Shown here: positions 9,449 through 19,012 of the stretch, one piece after another
Position numbering within the stretch: position 1 is the first letter of the stretch
How the letters are laid out: the number at the start of each line of letters is the position of its first letter
From: Bradyrhizobium sp. SZCCT0231
GTDB taxonomy: Bacteria > Pseudomonadota > Alphaproteobacteria > Rhizobiales > Xanthobacteraceae
Length of the DNA stretch: 64,000 nucleotides
Direction: 5' to 3'
NCBI RefSeq assembly: GCF_018130245.1
Contig: NZ_JAFCKP010000010.1
Span: forward strand, 124,001 to 188,000
Program-made: the position numbers and the translations under genes
The notes under the pieces: model-generated
The model's input: the letters and a program-made list of their open reading frames with translations, nothing else
Told to the model about the DNA's origin: nothing
Databases searched by the model: none

Positions 9449-10703
9449 ATTCCAGAAAGTGGCTGTCATCGGACTTGGCTACATCGGTTTGCCGACAGCC
9501 GCGCTGATAGCCAGCCGCGGCCTCCAGGTGGTCGGGGTGGACACGAAGGAATATGTGGTCAGGACGGTTGGCTCGGGAGCCATTCACATTTCAGAGCCAG
9601 ACCTCGATGGTCTCGTTTCCAAAGTGGTGTCGAGCGGGGCGTTGACGACATCAAGCGAACCGCAAGCCGCCGACGTCTTCATCATTGCGGTACCCACACC
9701 GATTGACGAAAACAATCGGCCGGATCTGTCGAACGTGAATGCCGCGGTCGAGACGATACTGGATCTGCTGCAACCCGGTAATCTCGTCATTCTCGAATCG
9801 ACATCGCCGATCGGAACCACTGAAGGAATCGCCAAGCGGATTACCGAACACAGGCCCGACCTAAAAGTCGGTATCAACGGTCATGAGGACGGGGCCGTCT
9901 ACGTCGCGTATTGCCCGGAGCGCGTATTGCCCGGGCGGATCTTGAGTGAACTCATCAACAATGACCGATGCATCGGGGGAGTGACCCCTGCCTGCACTCG
10001 GCGGGCTCAGCGCTTCTACAAGATGTTCGTTCGGGGTGCTTGCGTTGCAACCACCGCGCGCGCAGCCGAGTTGGTCAAGCTCACCGAGAATGCGTTCCGG
10101 GACACGAACATTGCATTTGCCAATGAGCTCTCATTGATCTGCGACAGGTTCGACATCAATGTCTGGGAGGTCATCGATATTGCCAACCGTCATCCGCGCG
10201 TGACCGTGTTGCGGCCGGGGCCAGGTGTAGGTGGTCATTGCATCGCCGTGGATCCGTGGTTCATCATCGACTCGGCGCCGGACCTCGCGCGTCTCATGCG
10301 GGCGAGCCGCGAGGTCAACATTGCCAAGACGGAAAGCATTATTGAGCGAGCCGAGGCGCTGATCGACGATCATCCATATGCAAACGTGGCTTGCTGCGGG
10401 CTGACATTCAAGGCAAATGTCGACGATTTGCGCGAAAGCCCGGCGATGGAAATCGCAGTGCACCTCGCGAAGAAGTACGGGGAGCGCATCAAGTTTGTCG
10501 AACCGAATCTGCGGCGGTTACCGCCCGAACTTGCCGACTACCGGCTCGGCTTCTTGAGCATCGACCAAGCATTGCGCACGTGTGAGATCGCTCTTCTCCT
10601 GGTCGACCACGACGAATTCAAGATGGTTCCGTTAGCCGAACGCCGTCATCTCGACGTCATCGACACTCGGGGCATATGGCAAGATATGCCTGCGCGGACC
10701 TGA
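9441..10703 (+). CDS. wecC: UDP-N-acetyl-D-mannosamine dehydrogenase
   Basis: 420 residues with the UDP-sugar dehydrogenase architecture: N-terminal Rossmann motif GLGYIGLPTAALIA, VPTPIDENNRPDL, ESTSPIGTTE, and the catalytic region. The usual catalytic GxxCxGxP pattern appears as PGPGVGGHCIAVDPWF, which carries the cysteine used for four-electron oxidation. The central dimerisation helix and C-terminal Rossmann half (GLTFKANVDDLRESPA) are present. Coupling to wecB argues for UDP-ManNAc to UDP-ManNAcA rather than for UDP-GlcNAc or UDP-glucose oxidation; this substrate choice is contextual. Confidence 0.92.
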   Translation: MPEFQKVAVIGLGYIGLPTAALIASRGLQVVGVDTKEYVVRTVGSGAIHISEPDLDGLVSKVVSSGALTTSSEPQAADVFIIAVPTPIDENNRPDLSNVNAAVETILDLLQPGNLVILESTSPIGTTEGIAKRITEHRPDLKVGINGHEDGAVYVAYCPERVLPGRILSELINNDRCIGGVTPACTRRAQRFYKMFVRGACVATTARAAELVKLTENAFRDTNIAFANELSLICDRFDINVWEVIDIANRHPRVTVLRPGPGVGGHCIAVDPWFIIDSAPDLARLMRASREVNIAKTESIIERAEALIDDHPYANVACCGLTFKANVDDLRESPAMEIAVHLAKKYGERIKFVEPNLRRLPPELADYRLGFLSIDQALRTCEIALLLVDHDEFKMVPLAERRHLDVIDTRGIWQDMPART

Positions 10704-10737
10704 AGCTGCCGAACTCTCCAGAGGCGAGACTACCGAT

Positions 10738-11904
10738 TTGATACCTTTCTTGGACTTGAAAGCACAAGCTCAGTCACTCGGATCGCAAATCGACGTTGCG
10801 ATCGCGCGTGCCATTCGCGACGAGCGGTCTACATGGAGGCCTGAAGCGGGCGCTTTCGAGGAACGCTTTGCGGATTACTGCAACGTCGCGAACTGCTGCG
10901 CCGTTAACAGTGGCATATCGGCGCTCCGTCTCGCCTTGCTGGCCGCTGGAGTGGGGCCGGACGATGAGGTGATCACGGTCTCGATGAACTTCGTCGCGGC
11001 GACGTCCGCCATTGTCGGGTGCGGTGCAACACCTGTCTTTGTGGACGTCGATCCAGTCACCTGGACGATGAACCCTGCCTTAATCGAGGCTGCGATTACG
11101 AGCAAAACGAGGGCGATCCTACCGGCCCATCTGCACGGACTCATGGCGGACATGGATCCAATCATGTCGATTGCCCGCCGCCATGGTATCTTTGTAATCG
11201 AGGATGCTGCGCAGGCGCATGGTGCAGTGTATAAGAGCAGGCGTGCCGGCTCGATCGGAGATTTCGGCTGCTTCAGCTTCTATCCCGACAAGAATCTCGG
11301 AGCCCATGGCGAGGCCGGAGCAGTTGTTACCGATCAGCCGGAACTTGCGCGACGGGTGTCCTTGCTCCTCGATCGGACGCAGGAGGACGAGCGCAATCAT
11401 GTTTTCGCAAGATACGATGGCCGAATAGACGAAGTTCAGGCGGCAGTACTGAACGTGAAGATGGAGCACATCGAAGCCTGGACCGAGGCACGTCGATCGA
11501 TCGCCGCGCAGTATGATCAGGAACTGTCCAATCTGGCACTCGCGCGCCCGCGGCCCCCCAGCCACAGCCGGCATGTCTATCATATCTACGCCCTTAGGCT
11601 TTGGCATCGCGATCAGGCTCTTGCCATGCTGGGTCGCGCGGGGATCGGCGTTGGCATTCATTACCCCGTTCCGGTCCATTTACAGCGGAGCTACGTAGAA
11701 CTTGGATATCGCATCGGCGATCTGCCTGTAAGTGAGAGGCTTGCGCGTGAATTTCTATCGCTTCCCATTTATCCCGAACTATTGCCGGAGCGATCCGGCA
11801 TTGTTGCCTCCGAAGTGAGAAGGATCGCGACACGAGAGGCGCGAATATTCCGAAGCAACTGGGCATTTCAGGACAAAATGCCTCGATATGGCCGATTAGC
11901 CTAG
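10738..11904 (+). CDS. DegT/DnrJ/EryC1/StrS-family PLP sugar aminotransferase
   Basis: 388 residues. The best start is TTG 10738 behind GAGGCGAG; no in-frame ATG fits the conserved N-terminus IPFLDLKAQ. PLP features are visible: VNSGISALRLAL, VIEDAAQAHGA (the Asp pairing with the PLP nitrogen) and FSFYPDKNLGAHGEAG with the Schiff-base lysine. The family aminates nucleotide-linked keto-sugars at C3 or C4. Placed directly after wecC and before two epimerase/dehydratase genes, it may act on a keto sugar made by one of them, giving an amino sugar in the polymer. Substrate unknown. Confidence 0.9.
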   Translation: MIPFLDLKAQAQSLGSQIDVAIARAIRDERSTWRPEAGAFEERFADYCNVANCCAVNSGISALRLALLAAGVGPDDEVITVSMNFVAATSAIVGCGATPVFVDVDPVTWTMNPALIEAAITSKTRAILPAHLHGLMADMDPIMSIARRHGIFVIEDAAQAHGAVYKSRRAGSIGDFGCFSFYPDKNLGAHGEAGAVVTDQPELARRVSLLLDRTQEDERNHVFARYDGRIDEVQAAVLNVKMEHIEAWTEARRSIAAQYDQELSNLALARPRPPSHSRHVYHIYALRLWHRDQALAMLGRAGIGVGIHYPVPVHLQRSYVELGYRIGDLPVSERLAREFLSLPIYPELLPERSGIVASEVRRIATREARIFRSNWAFQDKMPRYGRLA

Positions 11905-11923
11905 AACCAGGAGAGCGGTCAGG

Positions 11924-12922
11924 ATGGATCTCAAGGGCAAACGCGTTCTCGTTACCGGAGGTGCCGGATTCATCGGTTCGCATATCGTAGATTTGTTGTG
12001 CGACGAAGGCTGCGTCGAGATCGTCGCGCTCGATAATATGACGACCGGCCGACCGGAGAATCTTAGGAAGTCGCTTAATCGAGGACCCGTGCGATTGGTC
12101 CGCGGCGATTTGCGCGACACCAAGTTGGTGGAAGCTCTTGTAAAGGGGGCCAACATCATCTTTCACCACGCTGCACCATGCAGCGCCCATTGCATGGCCG
12201 AACCGCGTCTTGCCATGGAGGTCATGGTGAACGGTACCTTCGACCTGCTTGAACTTTGCGTGAAGTATGACGTCGAGAAGTTCATCGCTGCGTCTTCCGC
12301 TTCGGTGTACGGCGCGGCGGAGGAATTTCCGACGACAGAGCATCAGAACCCATATGGAAACCGTACGGTCTATGGAACAGCGAAGGTCTGCAATGAAGGC
12401 CTGCTCCGCGCCTATAACGATATGCATGGCCTCGACTATATCGCTTTGAGATATTTTGACGTGTATGGCAGCCGAATGGACGTGCACGGTCGATACGCCG
12501 AGATGTTGATCCGCTGGATGGCGGAAGTGGAGGCTGGAACGCCGCCGGTGATAGTTGGGCACGACCAGCAGACCTTGGACTTAGTGCATGTCCGTGACGC
12601 AGCGCGCGCAACCATCCTTGCTGCGAGGGCAAAGGTCAGCGACGAGGTGTTCAACGTGGGGAGCGGTATCGAGACAAGCCTGGTGCAGCTCGCTTCGGCT
12701 TTGGCTTCCGTTATGGGCCATGACGGCGTGCTCCCGCAAATCGCGCCCGAGCACTCGTTCAATCCTGTACCGCGCCGAGTGGCGTCGACAGGCAAAACGG
12801 AACGCCTACTGGGCTTCCAAGCCACAGTGCCGCTCGAACTCGGACTGACGGAGTTTGTGAAGTGGTGGCGCTCCGAACGAGGACTTGCGACCGCGCGGCA
12901 ACGGCAGGCTCTGGCTTCATGA
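11924..12922 (+). CDS. NAD-dependent sugar epimerase/dehydratase (extended SDR)
   Basis: 332 residues from ATG 11924 behind [23 protein letters not shown] is the NAD-binding motif, ALDNMTTG the adenosine-binding turn, SASVYG and YGTAK hold the catalytic Ser/Tyr/Lys, and LRYFDVYGSRMDVHG matches UDP-glucose 4-epimerase-like proteins. The unusual HHAAPCSAHCMAEPRLAM stretch replaces the usual HLAA...VxxSxxxP and has extra cysteines and histidines. Substrate is not determined; candidates are UDP-GlcNAc-type sugars or the intermediate used by the upstream aminotransferase. Confidence 0.87.
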   Translation: MDLKGKRVLVTGGAGFIGSHIVDLLCDEGCVEIVALDNMTTGRPENLRKSLNRGPVRLVRGDLRDTKLVEALVKGANIIFHHAAPCSAHCMAEPRLAMEVMVNGTFDLLELCVKYDVEKFIAASSASVYGAAEEFPTTEHQNPYGNRTVYGTAKVCNEGLLRAYNDMHGLDYIALRYFDVYGSRMDVHGRYAEMLIRWMAEVEAGTPPVIVGHDQQTLDLVHVRDAARATILAARAKVSDEVFNVGSGIETSLVQLASALASVMGHDGVLPQIAPEHSFNPVPRRVASTGKTERLLGFQATVPLELGLTEFVKWWRSERGLATARQRQALAS

Positions 12923-13101
12923 GTCCCCTTGCTGTGCCACGACGTCCCGTGAAGAAGCCGCTTGTGCAGCCGTTCTGGCACTGCACTTTGCGCGCTCGAG
13001 GCGGTCTTCCCGATAGAAGGCCGGCACTTGACAGGACGCTGGACGAAACACGGAGCAGGGCAACGTTTCGTTCATGAAATTGAGTGCGATGGAGAATGGC
13101 A

Positions 13102-14154
13102 ATGCGAGTTCTTGTAACAGGTCATCTTGGCTACATCGGCACGGTCTTGACGCCAATGCTGGTGGGCGCCGGTCACGAGGTGACTGGAATGGACAGCGAT
13201 ATCTACTCCCGGTGTACGTACGCTGCTGGCGGTAGCATTCTCGAGGTCCCGACGATTTGGAGGGACGTCAGAGACGCAGAGGTTGCGGATCTCGCTGGCT
13301 TCGACGCTGTGCTGCATCTAGCGGCGCTCTCCAACGATCCGCTCGGCAATCTGAGGCCTGATCTGACCGACGAGATCAATCATCGCGCAAGCGTTCGCAT
13401 GGCCGAGATTGCGAAACATGCCGGCGTACGTCGTTTCGTGTTCGCCTCGTCCTGCAGCAACTATGGAAAAGCCGGCGAGGAAATGATCGATGAGACTGCA
13501 GCGCTCAATCCGGTGACGGCGTACGGAGAATCCAAGGTTGCCTCCGAACGTGATATTTCGGCGTTGGCCGGCGACGGGTTTTGCCCGGTGTATCTGAGGC
13601 CAGCGACAGCGTACGGAGTCTCACCGCGGCTGCGCTTCGACATTGTCCTGAATAACCTTGTTGCATGGGCGTTTACCACAGGACGAATTCACCTCAAATC
13701 GGACGGCTCGCCCTGGCGGCCGATCGTCCACATCGAGGATATTTCTCGAGCTTTCATCGCCGCATTGGAGGCGCCCGCCGAATCCGTTTTCAATGAGGCA
13801 TTCAATGTCGGTCAGACTGCTCACAACTATCGAATTCGGGATCTAGCCGAGATCGTCGCGAGTGTGGTGCCGAATTCTGCCGTGGAGTTTGCCGAAGATG
13901 CGAGTCCAGATGAGCGATCCTACCGAGTGAGCTTCGAAAAGATTCGCTGCAAGTTGCCAGGGTTCCAGCCACGCTGGGACGCTCGAATGGGCGCCGAACA
14001 GCTCTACAGGGTCTATCGTTCGTCAAAGTTGACTTTGGAGGAATTCGAAGGGCCGCGATATCAACGCATCGGCCATATTCGGAAGCTGATGGCGAAGAAA
14101 ATTCTCAGTAGCGACTTGCGCCGCACGGGACTGCAGCTTGCAGCGATGTCATGA
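13102..14154 (+). CDS. NAD-dependent sugar epimerase/dehydratase (SDR)
   Basis: 350 residues from ATG 13102, chosen because GGAGA lies 7 bases upstream; two further in-frame starts (13084 GTG, 13096 ATG) add a few residues. The Rossmann motif is TGHLGYIG, then SSCSNYG and YGESK for the catalytic centre, and [14 protein letters not shown] in the substrate domain. The sequence resembles the SDRs next to CDP- and GDP-sugar pathways more than RmlB or GalE. A 179-base gap with no gene separates it from the previous SDR. A hairpin follows at 14162-14188. Confidence 0.85.
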   Translation: MRVLVTGHLGYIGTVLTPMLVGAGHEVTGMDSDIYSRCTYAAGGSILEVPTIWRDVRDAEVADLAGFDAVLHLAALSNDPLGNLRPDLTDEINHRASVRMAEIAKHAGVRRFVFASSCSNYGKAGEEMIDETAALNPVTAYGESKVASERDISALAGDGFCPVYLRPATAYGVSPRLRFDIVLNNLVAWAFTTGRIHLKSDGSPWRPIVHIEDISRAFIAALEAPAESVFNEAFNVGQTAHNYRIRDLAEIVASVVPNSAVEFAEDASPDERSYRVSFEKIRCKLPGFQPRWDARMGAEQLYRVYRSSKLTLEEFEGPRYQRIGHIRKLMAKKILSSDLRRTGLQLAAMS

Positions 14155-14545
14155 ATGGTCAGCTCACCGTAGGCGAAAACCGGTGAGCGGGAAGCCAGCG
14201 CGGGTATACTGCCGTCGCGCCCCGCGGTTCCGCTAGGGCGGGCCCGCGCTCGCTACCTGGATTCGGGCGTTGCTTCGGCCAGCACGACGCGTTGGCGATC
14301 GTCATGTAGAGGGCGTCATTCGCCGAATTTGCCGACAAATGTCGCGGGTAAGGCATTGCAAGGTCGCGTCCTCTTGAAAATCACCAAATGTCGGAATCTC
14401 TCGAGTAGTGGCCGGCTGAGCTTCACTAGGACTATAAGCCGAGCAGCAATCGCGCCTTGGGATTTGTCGCGATAGTCGTCACCATATTTTGAGCAGAAGC
14501 GAAAGATTTAGCTTTGTTAATGACCAGACGTCAAAATCCCGATAA
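14155..14545. other. Non-coding gap before acyltransferase fragment
   Basis: 391 bases. Apart from the hairpin at its left end I see no gene; the part after about 14400 is lower in GC. The missing N-terminal half of the acyltransferase that follows cannot be read here in any frame, which fits a deletion junction in this gap. Confidence 0.4.
14162..14188 (+). terminator. Stem-loop after the SDR gene
   Basis: GCTCACCG and CGGTGAGC form an 8-bp perfect stem around an 11-base loop, beginning 8 bases after the stop codon of the SDR gene. There is no T-run, so it may be a weak or Rho-assisted end or an mRNA-protecting hairpin. Confidence 0.4.
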
Positions 14546-15169
14546 ATGGAAATAACATTCTCCGGACCAATGTTAGCGACAAGTGCCATCCAGTTCGATT
14601 TAACGGAAGTATGGAAAGGGTGTCGCGCTGAATTCTGGTTCAAGAGTCTTGCCGGCACCGTTCAGCCCGGAGCGCTGCCGCTCGCAACTAGCTACTTCGT
14701 GATGGGAATTCTCAGCCGATTGACCTACCCGTATGTGCAAGATCATAATTGGCTCGTTCCTGCCGCGGCTCTGGCGATCATCCTTTTTCCATTGCGCAGT
14801 GAACTGCGACCGTTCCTGATCTGGTTGTTTGTATTTTTTGGTCTTCCGCAGAAGTGCCATGAACGGCCGGGTCCTGCTGGCAATATATACACTTGCGCGC
14901 TCATGAATCCCGTGACGCAATATTTTGGTTCGCGCTCCTATTCCATCTTTCTCTGTCACTATCCGGTCATTTCAGCAATCGTTTGGCTCGTCTTCCGCTA
15001 CTCCGGGACTGCTCCTGAGATGTTGCTGCTTTCATGCCTGAGCATACCCGCCACGATAACCGTTTCAGAACTCACGTATCGATACATTGAACTGCCGGGG
15101 ATCAAGATGGGAAGACGCGCAGCGGCTTGGATGCAGCCGCCGATCGCGTCGGGTGTGGCTTCTGAATGA
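14546..15169 (+). pseudogene. Acyltransferase-3 (OafA/YrhL-type) C-terminal fragment
   Basis: 207 residues with at least four membrane helices. The tail is typical of acyltransferase-3 membrane proteins: the helix starting FGSRSYSIFLCHYPV, followed by ELTYRYIELPGIKMGRR (the family's E-x-P-x-x-x-G-R end). Full-length relatives have about 350-380 residues with ten helices; here the N-terminal half containing the catalytic histidine region is absent. Such enzymes O-acetylate surface polysaccharides. I infer a decayed gene, though a short functional product cannot be excluded. Confidence 0.7.
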
Positions 15170-15282
15170 ACATTCACGCGAAGATCCGGTCGCTCAGGAC
15201 AACGCATAACGCGAGCGGGCAGACTCCTCGCGACGCTGACTCAAGCCTGCTTCACATGGCTCGGTAGCCGTCATCCGGCCCT

Positions 15283-16626
15283 TCACGCGGTGAGAGCGAA
15301 CGAGGCATCCCGGGTGATCCGGTGCTCAAGCCAAGTGTCTCCGTTGAAGTGCTTATACTGTTCCGCACGCAGCTTGTCGGCCAAGCGCCCCGGCGGCAAA
15401 TCAACATCCGCATAGGTCAGGACTGCATCCTTTTTGACTGCGTGCCGCAACTTGCAACCTTCCACGAGACCTTCAGGAAGGTATTGCATTTGGCTCATTT
15501 CCTCGGAGTTCACAGCCTCACCATAGGTCATGTACATCCCATATTCATCGAGGACCTCGCCCGCCTCCAAATCACGCTTGGCGACAGCACAGACCTCGAC
15601 AACCGGACCGGCGATGGGTGGGGCGACCAAATCTTTGAAAAGAAACGCACGGGCTATCGAGTTCGGCACTTCGAAATGAACGAGGTGATATGGGGTGAAG
15701 AACGAGTACAAGGGGCCCTCACCCATTTTGTACAAGCTCAAATACTTCTGTTGCTTTGGATCGGTGTGCTCGGCCAGCACATAGACCTTAGTCAGCGGCG
15801 TGCCGACGAGATAGTCGATGATTCCGCCCAGGGCGCGGACCTCGTCTATGTCGTAGAGTGTGCCGATCTTCAAGACGTCGCCGCGATATTCCAGCCCGCG
15901 CGACATGCCGCGTGATCTGACCTTGAAGCCAGTAGCATTGGCCACGATCGTTTGCTCGAAGCTGATCTTGGATCCGTCGGCGAAGCTGGTGACCATGGCT
16001 GGGTTCTGTCCCCATTGCTCGGCAAATCCCTTCTGCGTGGTGGGGTTGCGATACGGATCTTGAAGTCCCTTGATGTTGCCGACAACGCGTGGGATCAGGC
16101 CTAGCCCCTTTACCCATCGAACCAGGTTCATTTGCACTCCCGGTTCGTCGCCATCGCATGCGGACAGGGTGCCGCCGTACTTCTTTGCATAGACCTGCAA
16201 GATCGGTCCGATCGTAGCGTCAATCTCGGCGTTCATGAGGACGGCGGTTTTCTGGTGTTTGAAGGCTTCCAGCGCGACTTGGGCGCCGAGCTCCACCGAT
16301 CCGGTCACGTCGACGATCACGTCGACCAGGTCCGATCTGGCGAGTAGGAGCGCGTCCTCAGTGACCGCTGGAACGCCAGCGGCAATGGCTCTGTCCAGCT
16401 GCCCTTGGCTGTCCACGTCAACGACGTCGGTCTGGCCGGAATAGCCGAACACGTCACGCCCGCGCTGGGGCTTTCGGCTATAGATGGCAACGACCTGCAT
16501 TCCGGGAACACTGTTGTTTATTTGATTGGTAAGCCCCTGAGCCATGAAGCCCGCGCCGAGAAGGCCGACGCGAATTGGCTTTCCCGCCGCATGCCGGGCG
16601 TTTAGGGCGTGGTCGACGAGTATCAT
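15283..16626 (-). CDS. NAD(P)-dependent oxidoreductase with C-terminal SAF domain
   Basis: 447 residues from ATG 16626 (a TTG at 16671 would add 15). The N-terminus has a dinucleotide-binding fold (IRVGLLGAGFMAQGL) and then a homoserine-dehydrogenase-like segment (VDVIVDVTGSVELGAQVALEAF; ACDGDEPGVQMNLVRWVKGLG). The C-terminal 90 residues contain a SAF-like beta-clip (VCAVAKRDLEAGEVLDEYG... DAVLTYADVDLPPG). This architecture is seen in oxidoreductases placed in sugar and antibiotic clusters; the reaction is not established. It is co-directional with and 59 bases from the RmlC-like gene, so they probably act on the same nucleotide sugar. Confidence 0.8.
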   Translation of the reverse strand: MILVDHALNARHAAGKPIRVGLLGAGFMAQGLTNQINNSVPGMQVVAIYSRKPQRGRDVFGYSGQTDVVDVDSQGQLDRAIAAGVPAVTEDALLLARSDLVDVIVDVTGSVELGAQVALEAFKHQKTAVLMNAEIDATIGPILQVYAKKYGGTLSACDGDEPGVQMNLVRWVKGLGLIPRVVGNIKGLQDPYRNPTTQKGFAEQWGQNPAMVTSFADGSKISFEQTIVANATGFKVRSRGMSRGLEYRGDVLKIGTLYDIDEVRALGGIIDYLVGTPLTKVYVLAEHTDPKQQKYLSLYKMGEGPLYSFFTPYHLVHFEVPNSIARAFLFKDLVAPPIAGPVVEVCAVAKRDLEAGEVLDEYGMYMTYGEAVNSEEMSQMQYLPEGLVEGCKLRHAVKKDAVLTYADVDLPPGRLADKLRAEQYKHFNGDTWLEHRITRDASFALTA

Positions 16627-16684
16627 CGTAGAGTCTTTCAGCTGGAAGGGGTCGGTAAGGGCTGCGGGCAACGTGCTTTGGGTG

Positions 16685-17263
16685 TCAACTTTCGGCGCCG
16701 GCGAGTTCCATTCGCCCTTTCAGTTCGGATTCGACCTCGCTGAGTAAGCGAAATTTCTGATCCTTATCCGAGATCACGGAAACGGGAAGCGGCCACGTCA
16801 GTCCGAGCCGAGGATCGTTATACATCAGCCCGCTCTCCGCCTCGGGGGTATAGAACTCTCCCACCTGGTAACTGGTCTCGGTGTTGTCGACGAGAGTCTG
16901 ATAACCGTGAGCAAAGCGTTCCGGCACGTAGAGCGCCCGCTGGTTGCTCTCGTTCAGTTCGACAGCGACATGCTGCAGGTAGGTCGGGCTTTCGGGGCGC
17001 AGGTCGACGATAATGTCAAGGATGGCGCCACGCGTGCAACGAACCAGTTTCGTCTCCGACGCCGGGGGAAATTGAAAGTGCATGCCGCGCAGGGTTCCCC
17101 GCCGGATATTTGACGCGATATTCGCCTGCACGATGACAGGATTGAGGCCGAGGGTCCTGAATTCCCTCTGGCAAAAGGCTCGCGCAAAAAAGCCGCGCGG
17201 ATCCGCGCGGCGTTCAATATCGATAATGTAAGCTCCTTTAAGCTTGGTTTCGATTATAATCAC
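16685..17263 (-). CDS. RmlC-like nucleotide-sugar 3,5-epimerase
   Basis: 192 residues of the dTDP-4-dehydrorhamnose 3,5-epimerase family: ERRADPRGFFARAF, IRRGTLRGMHFQFPP with the catalytic His, AILDIIVDLRPESPTY, VPERFAHGYQTL. It is only a distant match to the rfbC at 1773 and is linked to the SAF oxidoreductase rather than to the dTDP-rhamnose genes, so it probably works on a different 4-keto sugar. First gene of a minus-strand pair, divergent from the nucleotidyltransferase at 17503. Confidence 0.88.
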   Translation of the reverse strand: MIIIETKLKGAYIIDIERRADPRGFFARAFCQREFRTLGLNPVIVQANIASNIRRGTLRGMHFQFPPASETKLVRCTRGAILDIIVDLRPESPTYLQHVAVELNESNQRALYVPERFAHGYQTLVDNTETSYQVGEFYTPEAESGLMYNDPRLGLTWPLPVSVISDKDQKFRLLSEVESELKGRMELAGAES

Positions 17264-17502
17264 TCCGCTTCCTCCATAATTGCCCGGCCTGCGTTCAAGC
17301 GCATCGAAATGTCAACGATAATAATGCTTAAGAGTGGAATTTCAAAATTGTTTTCAAAAAAATATTGATTAATATAGCTCGCTATATAAAATGCCGATAT
17401 TCAATTGTCGAGAGTTATGTATTTAAATCGAGACTTGCAGGATCCGCTTTTGGCGACCTGTAGCGACCGAAATGGTCGGCAGGAACATGGGAAGCGCTGG
17501 CC
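17264..17502. promoter_or_regulatory. Divergent AT-rich promoter region
   Basis: 239 bases between the RmlC-like gene and the cytidylyltransferase-like gene. Bases 17310-17405 are markedly AT-rich, with long A and T tracts (for example GAAATGTCAACG to TTTTCAAAAAAAT). Promoters for both directions are expected here; no clear operator palindrome is seen. Confidence 0.4.
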
Positions 17503-18300
17503 ATGAAAGTTGTGCTGTTCTGTGGGGGGCTCGGGACCCGCATCCGAGAATATTCTGAAAGCATTCCGAAGCCCATGGTACCCGTCGGCCAATACCCGAT
17601 GCTGTGGCATATTATGCAATACTATAGTCAGTATGGTCATCGCGATTTCATACTGTGCCTGGGCTACAAGGCCAATGTGATCAAGGAGTACTTCCTCAAC
17701 TCGGATCGCTGGGCTCACAGCGATTGCGTTGTTTCCAACTTCGGTAGGAAGGTTGAGGTAATAGGCGAGCAGCCGCCGGATTGGCAGGTCGCGCTTGTTG
17801 ACACCGGCATTTGGCGAAACATCGGTCAGCGCTTGATGGCGGTGCGTTCCCTCGTTGAGAACGAGGATGTCTTTCTCGCAAACTACAGTGATGGTCTGAC
17901 TGACGCGCCGTTGCCTGAAATAGTCCAGCGGTTCAAGAAGAGCGGAATGGTCGGATGTTTTGTCGCCGTGCATCCTCCGTTCAATTTTCACCTGGCTGAA
18001 TTCAATGGCGGAGACACAGTCAAGCGTTTCCGCTCCAGTCAGCAGTCCGAGATCTGGATCAATGGGGGCTACTTCATCTTCCGGAAGGAGATCTTCGACT
18101 ACATCCGTGAGGGTGAGGAGCTTGTGCTCGAACCATTTAATCGCCTGATCGAGGCCGGAAAGCTCATGGCCTACAAGTACGAGGGTTTCTGGCGAGCGAT
18201 GGATACGCTGCGGGACCGGCAGGTTCTTGAGGAGATGATTGAGCGGGGCGAAATGCCCTGGAAGGTTCTTCCGGAAGCACGCACGCAGGCGGCTTCATGA
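17503..18300 (+). CDS. Sugar-phosphate nucleotidyltransferase, RfbF (glucose-1-phosphate cytidylyltransferase)-like
   Basis: 265 residues with the nucleotidyltransferase loop GGLGTRIREYSESIPKPMVPVGQYPMLWHI changed as in RfbF enzymes, GYKANVIKEYF, DTGIWRNIGQRL, NYSDGLTDAP and a C-terminal GFWRAMDTLRDRQVLEEM. RfbF activates glucose-1-phosphate with CTP. The usual downstream CDP-glucose dehydratase is not adjacent; instead a PIG-L deacetylase overlaps its stop by four bases. The exact nucleotide and sugar are therefore open. Confidence 0.85.
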   Translation: MKVVLFCGGLGTRIREYSESIPKPMVPVGQYPMLWHIMQYYSQYGHRDFILCLGYKANVIKEYFLNSDRWAHSDCVVSNFGRKVEVIGEQPPDWQVALVDTGIWRNIGQRLMAVRSLVENEDVFLANYSDGLTDAPLPEIVQRFKKSGMVGCFVAVHPPFNFHLAEFNGGDTVKRFRSSQQSEIWINGGYFIFRKEIFDYIREGEELVLEPFNRLIEAGKLMAYKYEGFWRAMDTLRDRQVLEEMIERGEMPWKVLPEARTQAAS

Positions 18301-18950
18301 AGGCGTTTCAACTTGCCGCGCCCGGAGAGCGTCTCTCGATCCTTTGTCTTGGTGCGCACTCGGATGACATCGAGATAGGTGCTGGTGCGACGATTCTGAA
18401 TTTGATGGCGCGTGGCGTTCGGCTTGACGTGCATTGGTGTGTACTTAGCGCGCCAGGCGAACGTGAGAGTGAGGCGAGGGCGTCTGCGGCTGAATTCGTG
18501 TCCGATGCAGCTCGTTCTCAAATTGAAGCAATGTCCTTTCGAGACGGCTTCTTTCCAGAGCAGGGTGACGAGATCAAGAAGTGGTTCGAGGCGTTGAAGC
18601 GACGCGTCGAGCCGGATCTGATCCTTACGCACCGCGGAGACGACGCCCATCAGGATCATCGTCAGGTGTCGCGTTTAACCTGGAATACATTCAGAGATCA
18701 TTCCATTCTCGAGTACGAGATTCCCAAATGGGATGGAGACATCGGTCGACCGAATATGTATGCGCCCGTTTCAGCGGGAGCATTGCAACGAAAAATCGAC
18801 CTGCTGATGTCGCACTTTGGCAGCCAGCGTTCCAAACAATGGTTCGATCCGGAGGTCTTCCGCGGCTTGGCGCGGCTGCGGGGCATGGAATGCCGGGCGC
18901 CGGATAAGTACGCTGAAGCATTTGTAGCGAACAAGCTTGCACTGTCGTGA
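18297..18950 (+). CDS. PIG-L family N-deacetylase
   Basis: 217 residues. Start ATG overlaps the preceding TGA (ATGA), so the pair is translationally coupled. The zinc motif is LGAHSDDIEIG (the family's A-H-P/S-D-D), with the second ligand in GDDAHQDHRQV (H-x-D-H). These enzymes remove N-acetyl groups from GlcNAc-like lipids or nucleotide sugars, and some act on polymer. In this cluster it probably de-N-acetylates a sugar intermediate. No signal peptide, so cytoplasmic. Confidence 0.88.
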   Translation: MKAFQLAAPGERLSILCLGAHSDDIEIGAGATILNLMARGVRLDVHWCVLSAPGERESEARASAAEFVSDAARSQIEAMSFRDGFFPEQGDEIKKWFEALKRRVEPDLILTHRGDDAHQDHRQVSRLTWNTFRDHSILEYEIPKWDGDIGRPNMYAPVSAGALQRKIDLLMSHFGSQRSKQWFDPEVFRGLARLRGMECRAPDKYAEAFVANKLALS

Positions 18951-19012
18951 CAAGGCGTTGGTGAAGCGTCCAAGAGCGAGCCGATGCCGAACTCTGTTCT
19001 ACGGGTATTGGA

